Notes: generated from the letters alone by a model not told the origin. A stretch of DNA of 37,535 bases from Caulobacter sp. AP07 (GCF_000281955.1 NZ_AKKF01000133.1:1-37535), one strand, 5' to 3'; numbered from the stretch's first letter, positions 7,486 to 15,834 are shown. A program made the numbers and translations.

Positions 7486-8439
7486 CTAGACCTTCCGCTT
7501 CATCCGCACTTCGCGCACCGTTCCGGTGGTCGAATTCATCACCAGGGTGTGGGTGTGGACGAAGCCGTCCTTGTAGGTGACGCCGTCCAGCAGATTGCCC
7601 CAGGTGACGCCGGTGGCGGCGAAGATGGCGTCGGCGCGGACGATGTCGTGCAGGTCGTACTTCTTGTCGAGCTCGGTGATGCCCCACTTGGCGGCCCGGG
7701 CCTTCTCGTCGGCGTTGCGGAACAGCAGCCGGCCCTGGAACTGGCCGCCGACGCACTTCAGCGCGGCGCAGGCCAGCACGCCCTCTGGAGCGCCGCCGGA
7801 GCCGACATAGAGGTCGATGCCGGTGGAGGGATCGGTGGTGTTGATCACCCCGGCCACGTCGCCGTCGGTGATCAGATGCACCCGCGCGCCGACCGAGCGG
7901 ACGCTGGCGATGATCTCGGCGTGGCGTGGTCGGTCGAGCACGCAGACGGTGATCTGCTCCGGCGGGACGCCCTTGGCCGCGGCGATGGCCCGGACGTTCT
8001 GGGCCGGCGACTTGTCGAGATCGATCACGCCGGCCGGCAGGCCGGGACCGCAGGCGATCTTGTCCATATAGGTGTCTGGCGCGTTCAGCAGCGTGCCCTT
8101 GGGCGCCCAGGCCATCACCGCCAGGGCGTTGGGCATGGCCTTGGCCGCCAGGGTGGTGCCCTCCAGCGGATCCAGCGCGATGTCGATCTTCGGACCTTTG
8201 CCCGTGCCGACCTTCTCGCCGATGTAGAGCATGGGCGCTTCGTCGCGCTCGCCCTCGCCGATCACGATCTCGCCGTCGATGATCAGTTCGTTGAGCGCGT
8301 TGCGCATGGCGTCGACCGCGGCCTGGTCGGCCGCCTTCTCGTCGCCCCGACCCACCATGGTCCAGGAGGCGATGGCGGCGGCTTCGGTCACCCGGACCGC
8401 GTCCAGGACCAGCGAGCGGTCCAGGGTCTTCGAACTCAT
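7486..8439 (-). CDS. glpX: Fructose-1,6-bisphosphatase, class II (GlpX)
   Basis: 317 residues, typical for GlpX. Key features are the GRGDEKAAD segment (about 30-38), GEIVIGEGERDEAPMLYIGE (56-75) and DPLEGTT (90-96), which hold the metal-binding acidic residues of the lithium-sensitive phosphatase fold, and DLYVGSGGAPEGVL. It performs the gluconeogenic FBPase step (some GlpX proteins also act on sedoheptulose-1,7-bisphosphate). It follows hom by 52 bases in the same direction and is probably co-transcribed with alaC-hom. Confidence 0.96.
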   Translation of the reverse strand: MSSKTLDRSLVLDAVRVTEAAAIASWTMVGRGDEKAADQAAVDAMRNALNELIIDGEIVIGEGERDEAPMLYIGEKVGTGKGPKIDIALDPLEGTTLAAKAMPNALAVMAWAPKGTLLNAPDTYMDKIACGPGLPAGVIDLDKSPAQNVRAIAAAKGVPPEQITVCVLDRPRHAEIIASVRSVGARVHLITDGDVAGVINTTDPSTGIDLYVGSGGAPEGVLACAALKCVGGQFQGRLLFRNADEKARAAKWGITELDKKYDLHDIVRADAIFAATGVTWGNLLDGVTYKDGFVHTHTLVMNSTTGTVREVRMKRKV

Positions 8440-8491
8440 CAGTGTCTCCCAGCCTATGCGAGGCCTAAGTCCCGACCGCTTCGCGCGGTTC

Positions 8492-9781
8492 TCAGATGCG
8501 CGCGACGCGCAAAAGGCGGGGACGCTCTAGCACGGCGTGCAGCTTTTCGATGCGGCTAATCGCGTCCAGGAGATTGGATTCGGGAGTCGCATGGGTGACG
8601 AGCACAATGGGAACGCCCCCCGCCCCTTCGACGGGCTTCTGCAGGAAGCTGTCGATCGAGACGGCGCATTCGGCCAAGGTTTCGGAGATGGCGGCGATGG
8701 CGCCCGGCTCGTCGCGGACCATGATCCGCAGATAGGCCTTGCCCACCGAACGGGCCGGATCGACGGCGACGAACGGCTTCAGCTGGCCGGCCGGGGCCTG
8801 GAACACCGGACGCTTGGCGCCGGTCATGACGTCGGCGATGTCGGCGGCCACGGCGGCGGCGGTGGGCCCCGAGCCCGCGCCGGGTCCCTGGATGAAGATC
8901 CGGCCGATCCGCTTGCCCTCGATGAACAGGGCGTTGAGCGCTCCGCCGGCCTGGGCCAGCGGGTGGTCCAGCGGCACCAGGGACGGATGCACCTTCACCG
9001 ACACGCCGTCGTCGGTCTTGGCCGCGCCGGCCACCAGCTTGATGCGATAGCCCAGGTCCTTGGCCAGCTTGATGTCGAGCAGTTCGACGTCGCTGATGCC
9101 CTCGATCTCGGCGGCGCCGAAGTCGGGCGCGCAGCCGAAGGCCAGGGCGGCCAGGATGCTGATCTTGTGGCCGGCGTCGAAGCCACCGACGTCCATGGTC
9201 GGGTCGGCCTCGGCATAGCCCAGGGCCTGGGCCTCGCGCAGCACATCGGCGAAGTCGCGGCCGGTCTTCTCCATCTCCGAGAGGATGAAGTTGCAGGTGC
9301 CGTTGAGGATGCCGGCCACGCCCACGACGTCGTCGCCGACCATCGCCTCGCGCAGCATCTTCACCGCCGGCGTGCCGCCCATCACGGCGGCCTCGAACAG
9401 CAGCGGAGCGTTGTTGGCCTCGGCCAGGGCGGCCAGTTCCGCGCCATGCTCGGCGATCAGGGCCTTGTTGGCGGTGACCACCGGCTTGCCCAGCTTCAGC
9501 GCCGCCTCGACCGCGGCCTTGGCCGGACCGTCGGAACCGCCGACCAGCTCCACGAACAGGTCGACGTCCGGCGACGAGGCCAGGGCGACGGGGTCGTCGA
9601 ACCAGGTCAGGCCCGAGATGTCGACGGTGCGCGGCCGCGAGCGCGAACGGGCCGACACCGCCGTCACGACGGCGCGGTCGCCGGCCGGGGCGAAGTCGGG
9701 GCGCTCGGCCAGGAACTGCAGCAGGCCACCGCCAACGGTGCCGAGGCCGGCGACGCCGACGCGCCAGGTTTTCTGGGTCAT
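8492..9781 (-). CDS. hom: Homoserine dehydrogenase
   Basis: 429 residues from ATG 9781 (AGGA about 10 bases upstream); the frame is open further out but that part is not protein-like. The NAD(P)-binding motif GVAGLGTVGGGL is at residues 8-19, the catalytic region contains NGTCNFILSEM and ALGYAEADPTMDVGGFDAGHK, and a C-terminal ACT domain (about 348-425) contains DEPGAIAAISETLAE, expected to sense threonine. The enzyme reduces aspartate semialdehyde to homoserine for Thr, Met and Ile synthesis. It sits 61 bases after alaC and 52 before glpX. Confidence 0.97.
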   Translation of the reverse strand: MTQKTWRVGVAGLGTVGGGLLQFLAERPDFAPAGDRAVVTAVSARSRSRPRTVDISGLTWFDDPVALASSPDVDLFVELVGGSDGPAKAAVEAALKLGKPVVTANKALIAEHGAELAALAEANNAPLLFEAAVMGGTPAVKMLREAMVGDDVVGVAGILNGTCNFILSEMEKTGRDFADVLREAQALGYAEADPTMDVGGFDAGHKISILAALAFGCAPDFGAAEIEGISDVELLDIKLAKDLGYRIKLVAGAAKTDDGVSVKVHPSLVPLDHPLAQAGGALNALFIEGKRIGRIFIQGPGAGSGPTAAAVAADIADVMTGAKRPVFQAPAGQLKPFVAVDPARSVGKAYLRIMVRDEPGAIAAISETLAECAVSIDSFLQKPVEGAGGVPIVLVTHATPESNLLDAISRIEKLHAVLERPRLLRVARI

Positions 9782-9842
9782 GTTCTGCGTTCCTGGTTCC
9801 GGGGGCCGAGCGACGCCCATCCTTTTGGGGATTTTGGGCGGC

Positions 9843-11063
9843 TCAGACCTGTTCCATCTTGTTGTGCGCCTTGGCCAGGATGGTGTCGGCGTTGGCGATG
9901 AACTTCTTGACGTTGCGGGCGGCCTGCTTGATGCGCTGCTCGTTCTCGACCAGCCCGATGCGCACATAGCCCTCGCCGTACTCGCCGAAACCGATGCCGG
10001 GGGCGACGGCGACGCCGGCCTCCTCGATCAGCAGGCGCGAGAACAGCATCGAGCCGGCGGCCTCGTAGGCCGGCGGGATCTTGGCCCAGGCGAACATCGA
10101 GGCCGGCGGGTTGGGGATGTCCCACCCGGCCCGCTGCATCGACGACACCAGGGTGTCGCGGCGGCTCTTGTAGATGGCGCGGATCTCGTCGACGCAGTCC
10201 TGCGGCCCGTTCAGGGCGGCGGCCGCGGCCACCTGCACCGGGGTGTAGGCGCCGTAGTCGAGATAGGACTTCACCCGGGCCAGGGCGGCGCAGATGCGGG
10301 CGTTGCCGACCACCATGCCCACGCGCCAGCCGGCCATGGCGTAGGTCTTCGACAGCGAGTTGACCTCGACGGCGATATCCTTGGCCCCGTCGACCTGCAG
10401 GATCGACGGCGGCGGGTTGTTGTCGAAATAGATCTCGCCATAGGCCACGTCGCTGATCACCAGCAGGTCGTGCTTCTTGGCCAGCGCCACAGCGTCCTTG
10501 TAGAAGTCCAGGTCCACCCACTGGGCCGTCGGGTTGGACGGATAGGACAGGATCAGCACGCTGGGCGGCGGCACCGAGTGCTTCACCGCGCGGCTGATGT
10601 TGGACAGGTACTGCTCGGGCGACAGGGCCGGCACGTGGCGGATCACCCCGCCGGCCATGATGAAGCCGAAGGCGTGGATCGGATAGGCCGGGTTGGGGCA
10701 GATGATCACGTCGCCGGGCGCGGTCAGGGCCTGGGCCAGGTTGGCGAAGCCTTCCTTGGAGCCCAGGGTGGCGATCACCTCGGTGTCGGGGTTCAGCTTC
10801 ACGCCGAAGCGGCGGCCGTAGTAGCCGGCCATGGCCTTGCGCAGGCCGGCGATGCCCTTGGACGCCGAATAGCGGCCAGCCTTGGGATCGCGCGCCGTCT
10901 CGATCAGCTTGTCGACGATATGCTTGGGGGTCGGCATGTCGGGATTGCCCATGCCGAAGTCGATGATGTCGGTGCCCTCGGCGCGCAGGCGCGCCTTGAT
11001 CTTGTTCACCTCTTCGAAAACATAAGGCGGCAGGCGACGGATACGGTGGAAATCGGAGGTCAT
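9843..11063 (-). CDS. alaC: Class I/II aminotransferase, AlaC type (alanine-synthesising transaminase family)
   Basis: 406 residues from ATG 11063; ATG 11075 (four residues longer) is an equally possible start and neither has a strong ribosome site. Fold-type I PLP features: GRYSASKGIAGLR (about 63-75), PNPAYPIH, SYPSNPTA, SDVAYGE, and the PLP lysine K239 in NSLSKTYAMAGWRVG. Length, the start RIRRLPPYVFEEVN and the GRYSASKGI segment match the AlaC/YfdZ group, which makes alanine from pyruvate and glutamate; related proteins act as diaminopimelate or aspartate aminotransferases, so the exact substrate is inferred. A GCGCCG-CTT-CGGCGC hairpin lies just upstream. First gene of alaC-hom-glpX. Confidence 0.9.
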   Translation of the reverse strand: MTSDFHRIRRLPPYVFEEVNKIKARLRAEGTDIIDFGMGNPDMPTPKHIVDKLIETARDPKAGRYSASKGIAGLRKAMAGYYGRRFGVKLNPDTEVIATLGSKEGFANLAQALTAPGDVIICPNPAYPIHAFGFIMAGGVIRHVPALSPEQYLSNISRAVKHSVPPPSVLILSYPSNPTAQWVDLDFYKDAVALAKKHDLLVISDVAYGEIYFDNNPPPSILQVDGAKDIAVEVNSLSKTYAMAGWRVGMVVGNARICAALARVKSYLDYGAYTPVQVAAAAALNGPQDCVDEIRAIYKSRRDTLVSSMQRAGWDIPNPPASMFAWAKIPPAYEAAGSMLFSRLLIEEAGVAVAPGIGFGEYGEGYVRIGLVENEQRIKQAARNVKKFIANADTILAKAHNKMEQV

Positions 11064-11173
11064 GAAAGGGCTCATTGCGCCGCTTCGGCGCGCCGGGAGC
11101 AGATGTCGGGCATGGATAGACCCCGAGCGGGGTCCAGCCAAGCCAGTTCAAGGGAAATTATGCCTCCGTCGCC

Positions 11174-11638
11174 CTATTGGGGCTTGGACGGAGGCGCGGT
11201 AGCTCGCTCGCGCGCCGCCTTCGCGAAGGCTTCGGTCGCGGCGCGGTCGGCGTCGGTCGGAGCGTCGAGCGCCGGCGCCTTGGCCGCGGCGCGGGCCTTG
11301 GCAGCGTAGGCCTCGGTGTTCGACAGGGTCCAGGTGCTGGGCGCGGTGTCGCGCATCAGCTTGGCGGCGGCCAGCTTCTCGTCGCCGACGGCCTTCTTGA
11401 ATTGGACCGGCGTGCGCACGTCGGTTGGAATCGCCGGAATGTCCATGAAGGACGGGCGGTCGGCGCGCTTGGAGGCCTTGGCCGCGGCGTTGGCGGCGGC
11501 GGCCACCGGCGAGGCCGGATCAGCCGGCGGCGGCGAGAACGGCGACGCGCAGGCGGCAAGGCCCACGAACACACCCGTCAGGGCCGCGCCGCGGAAGAGT
11601 ACGCCAAGACGTACGATTTTACCGGTTTCGTCGTTCAT
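11174..11638 (-). CDS. Small predicted lipoprotein, unknown function
   Basis: 154 residues. A hydrophobic segment ends in GVFVGLAAC, a lipobox with the acylated cysteine near residue 30, so the protein should be membrane-anchored. The rest is Ala/Pro/Lys rich, with FMDIPAIPTDVRTPVQFKKAV (about 64-84) as the only ordered-looking motif; similar 'IPxxPxDVRP...K..V' segments occur in small alphaproteobacterial envelope lipoproteins of unknown role. GAGG lies just before the start. It is divergent from phaC with 94 bases between. Confidence 0.75.
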   Translation of the reverse strand: MNDETGKIVRLGVLFRGAALTGVFVGLAACASPFSPPPADPASPVAAAANAAAKASKRADRPSFMDIPAIPTDVRTPVQFKKAVGDEKLAAAKLMRDTAPSTWTLSNTEAYAAKARAAAKAPALDAPTDADRAATEAFAKAARERATAPPSKPQ

Positions 11639-11732
11639 CTTGCCTCAGGTCTTATGCGATGATCGCGGCGAGCGAAAGGCCATCCGCGTCACCAAGTGAG
11701 ATGGTCCAAGACAAGAAGGTGGAAGGAAGCCC

Positions 11733-13733
11733 ATGGCCATGACCGAAACCTCCCCCAAACCGCGCAAGACCGGCCCCGCAAAGGCCGGAAAGCCGGCTTC
11801 GGCGGCGGACGCGCCCAAGACGGCCAAGGCCAAGCCCGCGGGCGCCAAGCCCGACCCCGGGGCCGCGCGCGCGCCGGAAACCGAATCGCCCCGACAGCCT
11901 GAAGCGTTCGGCGGCGCGGGCCTTCCCGATTTCGAGGCCTTCCTGTCGCCCGACCAGCGCCAGATGCTGGAGACGCTGTCGGCCAACCTGGCCCGCGCGG
12001 CCGTCACCGCCCAGGGCGCGATCGCCGAGGCGGCGCTGCGCCAGGCCGATCGGCCGGCGGCCCTCAACCCCGACCCCTTCCATGTCGGCCCCGCCTTCAA
12101 CGAGGTGATGACCAGCCTGGCCGCCCAGCCCGACCGGCTGCTGCGGGCCCAGGCCGACCTGTTCAGCCGCTACATGGACCTCTGGCAGTCGGCCGCCCGC
12201 AAGATGACCGGCGAGCCGACCCAGCCCGTCGTCACTCCCTCCAGCGGCGACAAGCGGTTCAGCGACCCCGACTGGGCCTCCAATCCGATGTTCGACATGA
12301 TGAAGCAGTCCTACCTGCTGTCGTCCAACTGGCTGAACGACCTGGTCTCGCAGGCCGAGGGCGTCGATCCGTCGGCCAAGCGGCGGGTGGCGTTCTTCAC
12401 CAAGATGCTGACCGACGCCTTCTCGCCGTCGAATTTCCTGATCTCCAACCCGGCCGCCCTGCGCGAGGTGATGCAGAGCAAGGGCGAGAGCCTGGTGCGC
12501 GGCATGGAGAACTTCGCCGCCGACCTGGAGCGCGGCGGCGGCCAGCTGGCGATCAGCCAGACCGACCTGGCCAAGTTCAAGGTCGGCGAGAACGTCGCCA
12601 CCGCGCCCGGCAAGGTGGTCTACCAGAACGACATCCTGCAACTGCTGCAGTTCGACCCGACCACCGAGCGGGTCCACGAGATTCCGCTGCTGATCTTCCC
12701 GCCGTGGATCAACAAGTTCTACATCCTCGACCTGCGCCCCGAGAACTCGATGATCCGCTGGCTGACCGGCCAGGGCTTCACGGTGTTCGTCGCCTCGTGG
12801 GTCAACCCCGACAGCCGCCAGGCCGACAAGACCTTCGAGGACTACATGTTCGAAGGCATCTACGACGCCAGCCAGCAGGTCATGGCCCAGACTGGCGTCG
12901 ATAGGGTCAACACCGTCGGCTACTGCATCGGCGGCACCCTGCTGTCCTGCGCCCTGGCCCACATGGCGGCCAAGGGCGACAAGCGGATCAATTCGGCCAC
13001 CTTCTTCGCCGCCCAGCAGGACTTCTCCGAGGCCGGCGACCTGCTGCTGTTCACCGACGAAACCTGGATCAAGACCATCGAGGAGCAGATCGACCGCCAG
13101 GGCGGCTACCTGCCCAGCCAGTCGATGGCCGACACCTTCAACAGCCTGCGCGGCAACGACCTGATCTGGTCGTTCTTCATCAACAACTATCTGATGGGCA
13201 AGGAGCCGCGGCCCTTCGACCTGCTGTTCTGGAACGCCGACCAGACCCGCATGCCCAAGGCCCTGCACCTCTACTACCTGCGCAACTTCTACAAGGACAA
13301 CGCCCTGACCAAGGGCCATCTGACCCTGGGCGGCGAGAAGCTGGACCTGTCGAAGATCGAGACGCCGATCTACGTCCAGTCGTCCAAGGACGACCACATC
13401 GCCCCCTATCGCAGCGTCTATCGCGGCGCGCGGGCCTTCGGCGGGCCGGTGACCTTCACCATGGCCGGCTCGGGCCACATCGCCGGGGTGATCAACCATC
13501 CCGACGCCATGAAGTACCAGCACTGGACCAACGAGCACCTGCCGGGCTCGGTCGAAGGCTGGCGGGCCGGCGCCGCCGAACACCCCGGTTCGTGGTGGCC
13601 GCACTGGGCGACCTGGCTCAAGGCGAAGTCGGGCAAGCTGGTCGCCGCCCGCGATCCGGCCAAGGGCGCGTTGAAGCCGATCGAGGACGCCCCGGGCAGC
13701 TATGTCCGCGTGCGGTCGAACGCGGCGACCTGA
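11733..13733 (+). CDS. phaC: Poly(3-hydroxyalkanoate) synthase, class I
   Basis: 666 residues. The alpha/beta-hydrolase core carries the PHA-synthase lipase-like box GYCIGG with nucleophile C398, D554 in SSKDDHIAP and H582 in GSGHIAGVIN. The N-terminal PhaC region (ALNPDPF, FLISNPAALREVMQSKGESLVRG) is typical of class I enzymes, which work without PhaE or PhaR and polymerise short 3-hydroxyacyl-CoAs into storage granules. The first 60 residues are a Lys/Pro/Ala-rich, probably disordered extension. ATG 11739 has better spacing to the GGAAG ribosome site than ATG 11733; the two differ by two residues. A strong palindrome follows 8 bases after the stop. Confidence 0.97.
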   Translation: MAMTETSPKPRKTGPAKAGKPASAADAPKTAKAKPAGAKPDPGAARAPETESPRQPEAFGGAGLPDFEAFLSPDQRQMLETLSANLARAAVTAQGAIAEAALRQADRPAALNPDPFHVGPAFNEVMTSLAAQPDRLLRAQADLFSRYMDLWQSAARKMTGEPTQPVVTPSSGDKRFSDPDWASNPMFDMMKQSYLLSSNWLNDLVSQAEGVDPSAKRRVAFFTKMLTDAFSPSNFLISNPAALREVMQSKGESLVRGMENFAADLERGGGQLAISQTDLAKFKVGENVATAPGKVVYQNDILQLLQFDPTTERVHEIPLLIFPPWINKFYILDLRPENSMIRWLTGQGFTVFVASWVNPDSRQADKTFEDYMFEGIYDASQQVMAQTGVDRVNTVGYCIGGTLLSCALAHMAAKGDKRINSATFFAAQQDFSEAGDLLLFTDETWIKTIEEQIDRQGGYLPSQSMADTFNSLRGNDLIWSFFINNYLMGKEPRPFDLLFWNADQTRMPKALHLYYLRNFYKDNALTKGHLTLGGEKLDLSKIETPIYVQSSKDDHIAPYRSVYRGARAFGGPVTFTMAGSGHIAGVINHPDAMKYQHWTNEHLPGSVEGWRAGAAEHPGSWWPHWATWLKAKSGKLVAARDPAKGALKPIEDAPGSYVRVRSNAAT

Positions 13734-13741
13734 GCTCCGCG

Positions 13742-13774
13742 GCCGTCATCCCCCTTCGTGCGGGGGATGACGGC
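13742..13774. repeat. Palindromic element between phaC and the monooxygenase gene
   Basis: Arms GCCGTCATCCCCC (13742-13754) and GGGGGATGACGGC (13762-13774), a perfect 13-bp stem. It sits between two convergent genes, so it may work as a terminator in both directions, though neither side has a T run. The GTCATCCC core is shared with larger palindromes at 19803-19907 and 36650-36752. Confidence 0.65.
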
Positions 13775-13791
13775 AGGGTGGCGGACGCCCC

Positions 13792-14160
13792 TCAGATCAC
13801 CCCGATCTCATAGGCCAGCTCCACCGGCATCGCCTCCGTGCTTTCGATCAGCGAAGCCGCTCGCTCGAGGTGCTCGACGAAGCGCGGGTCCTGCCGGAAG
13901 CGCTGGGCGTGCTCGGCCGTTTCGAAGGCGGAGACCAGGATCACCGCGCTCCGTTCGGGCGCGACGAACATCCGACCGCCGACCACGCCGGGAACCGTGC
14001 CGCGGATCCGCTCCAGATGGGCCGATTGCAGGACGATGAATTCCTCGAACCGGCCCGGCTTGATCCGGATGAAATTGACGCTGCGCGCCGGCTGGGCGGT
14101 GGAGACGTCGGGGGCCAGGACGGCGGCGACGGTGGCGATGTCGGGAACGGCGAGGGTCAT
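13792..14160 (-). CDS. Antibiotic biosynthesis monooxygenase (ABM) / quinol monooxygenase-like protein, probable SoxR target
   Basis: 122 residues from ATG 14160, which has an excellent AGGAG 7 bases upstream. After a short N-terminal stretch, residues 26-115 form one dimeric ferredoxin-like ABM domain: NFIRIKPGRFEEFI, SAHLERIRGTVPGVVGGRMF, SAVILVSAFETAEHAQRFRQ. The family oxidises quinols, polyketides or heme without a dedicated cofactor; the substrate here is unknown. It is transcribed divergently from soxR, from a promoter whose spacer contains a SoxR box. In non-enteric bacteria SoxR directly controls small monooxygenases, pumps and reductases that deal with redox-cycling compounds, so that is the likely role. 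Confidence 0.85.
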   Translation of the reverse strand: MTLAVPDIATVAAVLAPDVSTAQPARSVNFIRIKPGRFEEFIVLQSAHLERIRGTVPGVVGGRMFVAPERSAVILVSAFETAEHAQRFRQDPRFVEHLERAASLIESTEAMPVELAYEIGVI

Positions 14161-14201
14161 GAAGGGCTCCTGAATTCGGTGTTGCCGTGAAAGGAGCCTT
14201 C

Positions 14202-14232
14202 CCTGTAAAACCTCAACCATAGTTGAGGTCAA
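14202..14232 (-). promoter_or_regulatory. SoxR-box promoter (19-bp spacer)
   Basis: CCTCAACCATAGTTGAGG (14211-14228) has perfect 7-base arms around CATA and matches the outer bases of the enterobacterial SoxR box. On the minus strand it sits between TTGACC (14227-14232) and TACAGG (14202-14207), spaced by 19 bases, the overlong spacer typical of MerR-family activated promoters. It faces the monooxygenase gene. The soxR start codon is only 11 bases from the box on the other side, so soxR may be autoregulated. Confidence 0.85.
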
Positions 14233-14238
14233 GCGCCA

Positions 14239-14706
14239 ATGTCGAAACCCGATTTCCCGGCTCCCGGCGGAACCCTGAGCGTCGGCGACGTCGCCAAGCG
14301 CAGCGGCGTGGCCGTCTCCACCCTGCACTTCTACGAGACCAAGGGTCTGATCCGCAGCCTGCGCACCGAGGGCAACCAGCGGCGCTATCCGCGCGGCGTG
14401 CTGCGGCGGGTGGCGGTGATCAAGGTGGCCCAGCGCACCGGCATTCCCCTGGCTTCGATCCAGGAGGCCCTGGCCAAGCTGCCCGAGGGTCGCGCCCCGA
14501 CCGCCGAGGACTGGGCCGCCCTGTCGCGCACCTGGCAGGCCGAACTGGACGAACGCATCCGCCGCCTGACCCAACTGCGCGACCAGTTGGACGACTGCAT
14601 CGGCTGCGGTTGCCTGTCGCTGAAGACCTGCCCGCTGCGCAACCCCCGGGACGCGTTGGGCGCCCAGGGCGCGGGGCCCCGACTGCTGGAGGCGGACGCG
14701 GACTGA
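14239..14706 (+). CDS. soxR: Redox-sensitive transcriptional activator SoxR
   Basis: 155 residues. The MerR-type helix-turn-helix is at about 13-50 ([26 protein letters not shown], here quoted as a region; key residues FYE and [10 protein letters not shown]). The C-terminal [2Fe-2S] cluster motif has cysteines at 120, 123, 125 and 131 ([14 protein letters not shown]), spaced C-x2-C-x-C-x5-C exactly as in known SoxR. Oxidation of the cluster by redox-cycling compounds switches the dimer to activate promoters with a 19-bp spacer. No soxS is present nearby; direct control of the divergent monooxygenase gene is the likely arrangement. Confidence 0.96.
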   Translation: MSKPDFPAPGGTLSVGDVAKRSGVAVSTLHFYETKGLIRSLRTEGNQRRYPRGVLRRVAVIKVAQRTGIPLASIQEALAKLPEGRAPTAEDWAALSRTWQAELDERIRRLTQLRDQLDDCIGCGCLSLKTCPLRNPRDALGAQGAGPRLLEADAD

Positions 14707-14768
14707 CGCCGCCTCGGGCGATCGGCGTTCGCCCAAAACTCGCCCGGATTCTGGTGGAGCTTCGCGGC

Positions 14769-15398
14769 ATGGGACTCAATCGCCGGACAGCGCTCGGGAT
14801 ACTGGTCGCGACGCCGATGCTGGGCGCGACCGGCGCCTTCGCGCGTCCGGTTCCAGCCCCGAGCGGCGAGCGCCTGGCGGAAGCCGCGCGCGACCAGGTG
14901 GGCGTCACGCGGGACTACGACCCCAGCTATCGCGCCATCCCCTACCCCAACGGCGACGTGCTGCGCACCACCGGGGTCTGCGCCGACGTGCTGGTGCGGG
15001 CGGCGCGCGACGCCTGGAAGGCGGACCTGCAGCAGCGCGTCCACGAGGACATGAGCCGGGCCTTCGACGCCTATCCCTCGCGCCGCGCCTGGGGCCTGAA
15101 GGGGCCGGACTCCAACATCGACCATCGCCGGGTGCTGAACCTGGAGACCTATCTAACCCGCCAGAACGCCCTGCTGGCCCGCGCCCCGGCCAGGGCGAGC
15201 GGCGACCACTTCACCGACCCGCTGCCCGGCGACATCCTGACCTGGCGCGTCTGGGGCGGGCGGCCGCACATCGGCGTGGTCTGCGCCGGCCCCGACCGTC
15301 CGCGCGTGGTCCACAACATCGGCGGAGGCGCGAAGGAAGAGCCGCTGTGGATGTTCAAGCTGCACACGGCGGTCGCGCACTACCGCTGGCGGGTTTAG
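14769..15398 (+). CDS. DUF1287 family exported protein
   Basis: 209 residues. It opens MGLNRRTALGILVATPMLGA, a signal peptide with an Arg pair, cleaved near AFA-RP. The rest matches DUF1287 (YijF-like): ARDQVGVTRDYDPSYRAIPYPNGD, the GVCADVLVRA segment with C71, PSRRAWGLKGPDSNIDHRRV, LPGDILTW, HIGVV (H167) and VHNIG (H182). The Cys-then-His arrangement resembles NlpC/P60-type papain-fold hydrolases, so a role on the cell wall or on amide bonds in the periplasm is plausible but unproven. GGTGGAG lies about 10 bases before the ATG. It follows soxR by 62 bases but has no evident functional link. Confidence 0.85.
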   Translation: MGLNRRTALGILVATPMLGATGAFARPVPAPSGERLAEAARDQVGVTRDYDPSYRAIPYPNGDVLRTTGVCADVLVRAARDAWKADLQQRVHEDMSRAFDAYPSRRAWGLKGPDSNIDHRRVLNLETYLTRQNALLARAPARASGDHFTDPLPGDILTWRVWGGRPHIGVVCAGPDRPRVVHNIGGGAKEEPLWMFKLHTAVAHYRWRV

Positions 15399-15438
15399 CG
15401 AGGGGCTTCCGGGAACACGGCTTCGCGTTCTTGTGGCC

Positions 15439-15834
15439 TCAGGCGCTTTCCATCATCCGCTTGGCGGCCTGAACCAGCAGACCGGAGCGGGTCAGACCGT
15501 GCGCCTCGGCGAAGCGGTCGATGTCGCGAAGCGCCTCTTCTGGAAGCGTGATGTTCACGCGCACCGCTTTCTTCGCCTCGGTGGCCAGTCGTACGATGAT
15601 GGCGACGCCGTCACGATTGCCGGGGTCGGCCATGACGCCTTCCAGGGAGGAAGGCTCGGGGATGGCGTCACCGTCCTCGACCATGCCTTCGACGTGCAGC
15701 GCCAGGGCTTCCTCGGCCATGGCGCGGGCGTCGTCCAGGGAAGTCCCCGCCGAGATTACGCCGGGAAAGTCAGGGAACGAGACGCCATAGTCGCTCTCGG
15801 CGTCCTTGTGGATCAGGGCGATGTAATTGGCCAT
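15439..15834 (-). CDS. hicB: HicB family antitoxin
   Basis: 131 residues from ATG 15834, with GAGG 8 bases upstream; a GTG at 15843 overlapping the hicA stop is the alternative. The N-terminal partial RNase H-like fold has MANYIALIHKDAESDYGVSF, DFPGVISAGTSLDDA and EEALALHVEGM. The C-terminal end (VRVNITLPEEALRDIDRFAE, then LTRSGLLVQAAKR) is a ribbon-helix-helix DNA-binding domain, so this protein should both neutralise HicA and repress the operon. Confidence 0.94.
   Translation of the reverse strand: MANYIALIHKDAESDYGVSFPDFPGVISAGTSLDDARAMAEEALALHVEGMVEDGDAIPEPSSLEGVMADPGNRDGVAIIVRLATEAKKAVRVNITLPEEALRDIDRFAEAHGLTRSGLLVQAAKRMMESA

Noticed and set aside
11652..13604. 650-codon minus-strand frame opposite phaC
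   Set aside because: Same artefact; the plus strand has all PhaC catalytic residues.
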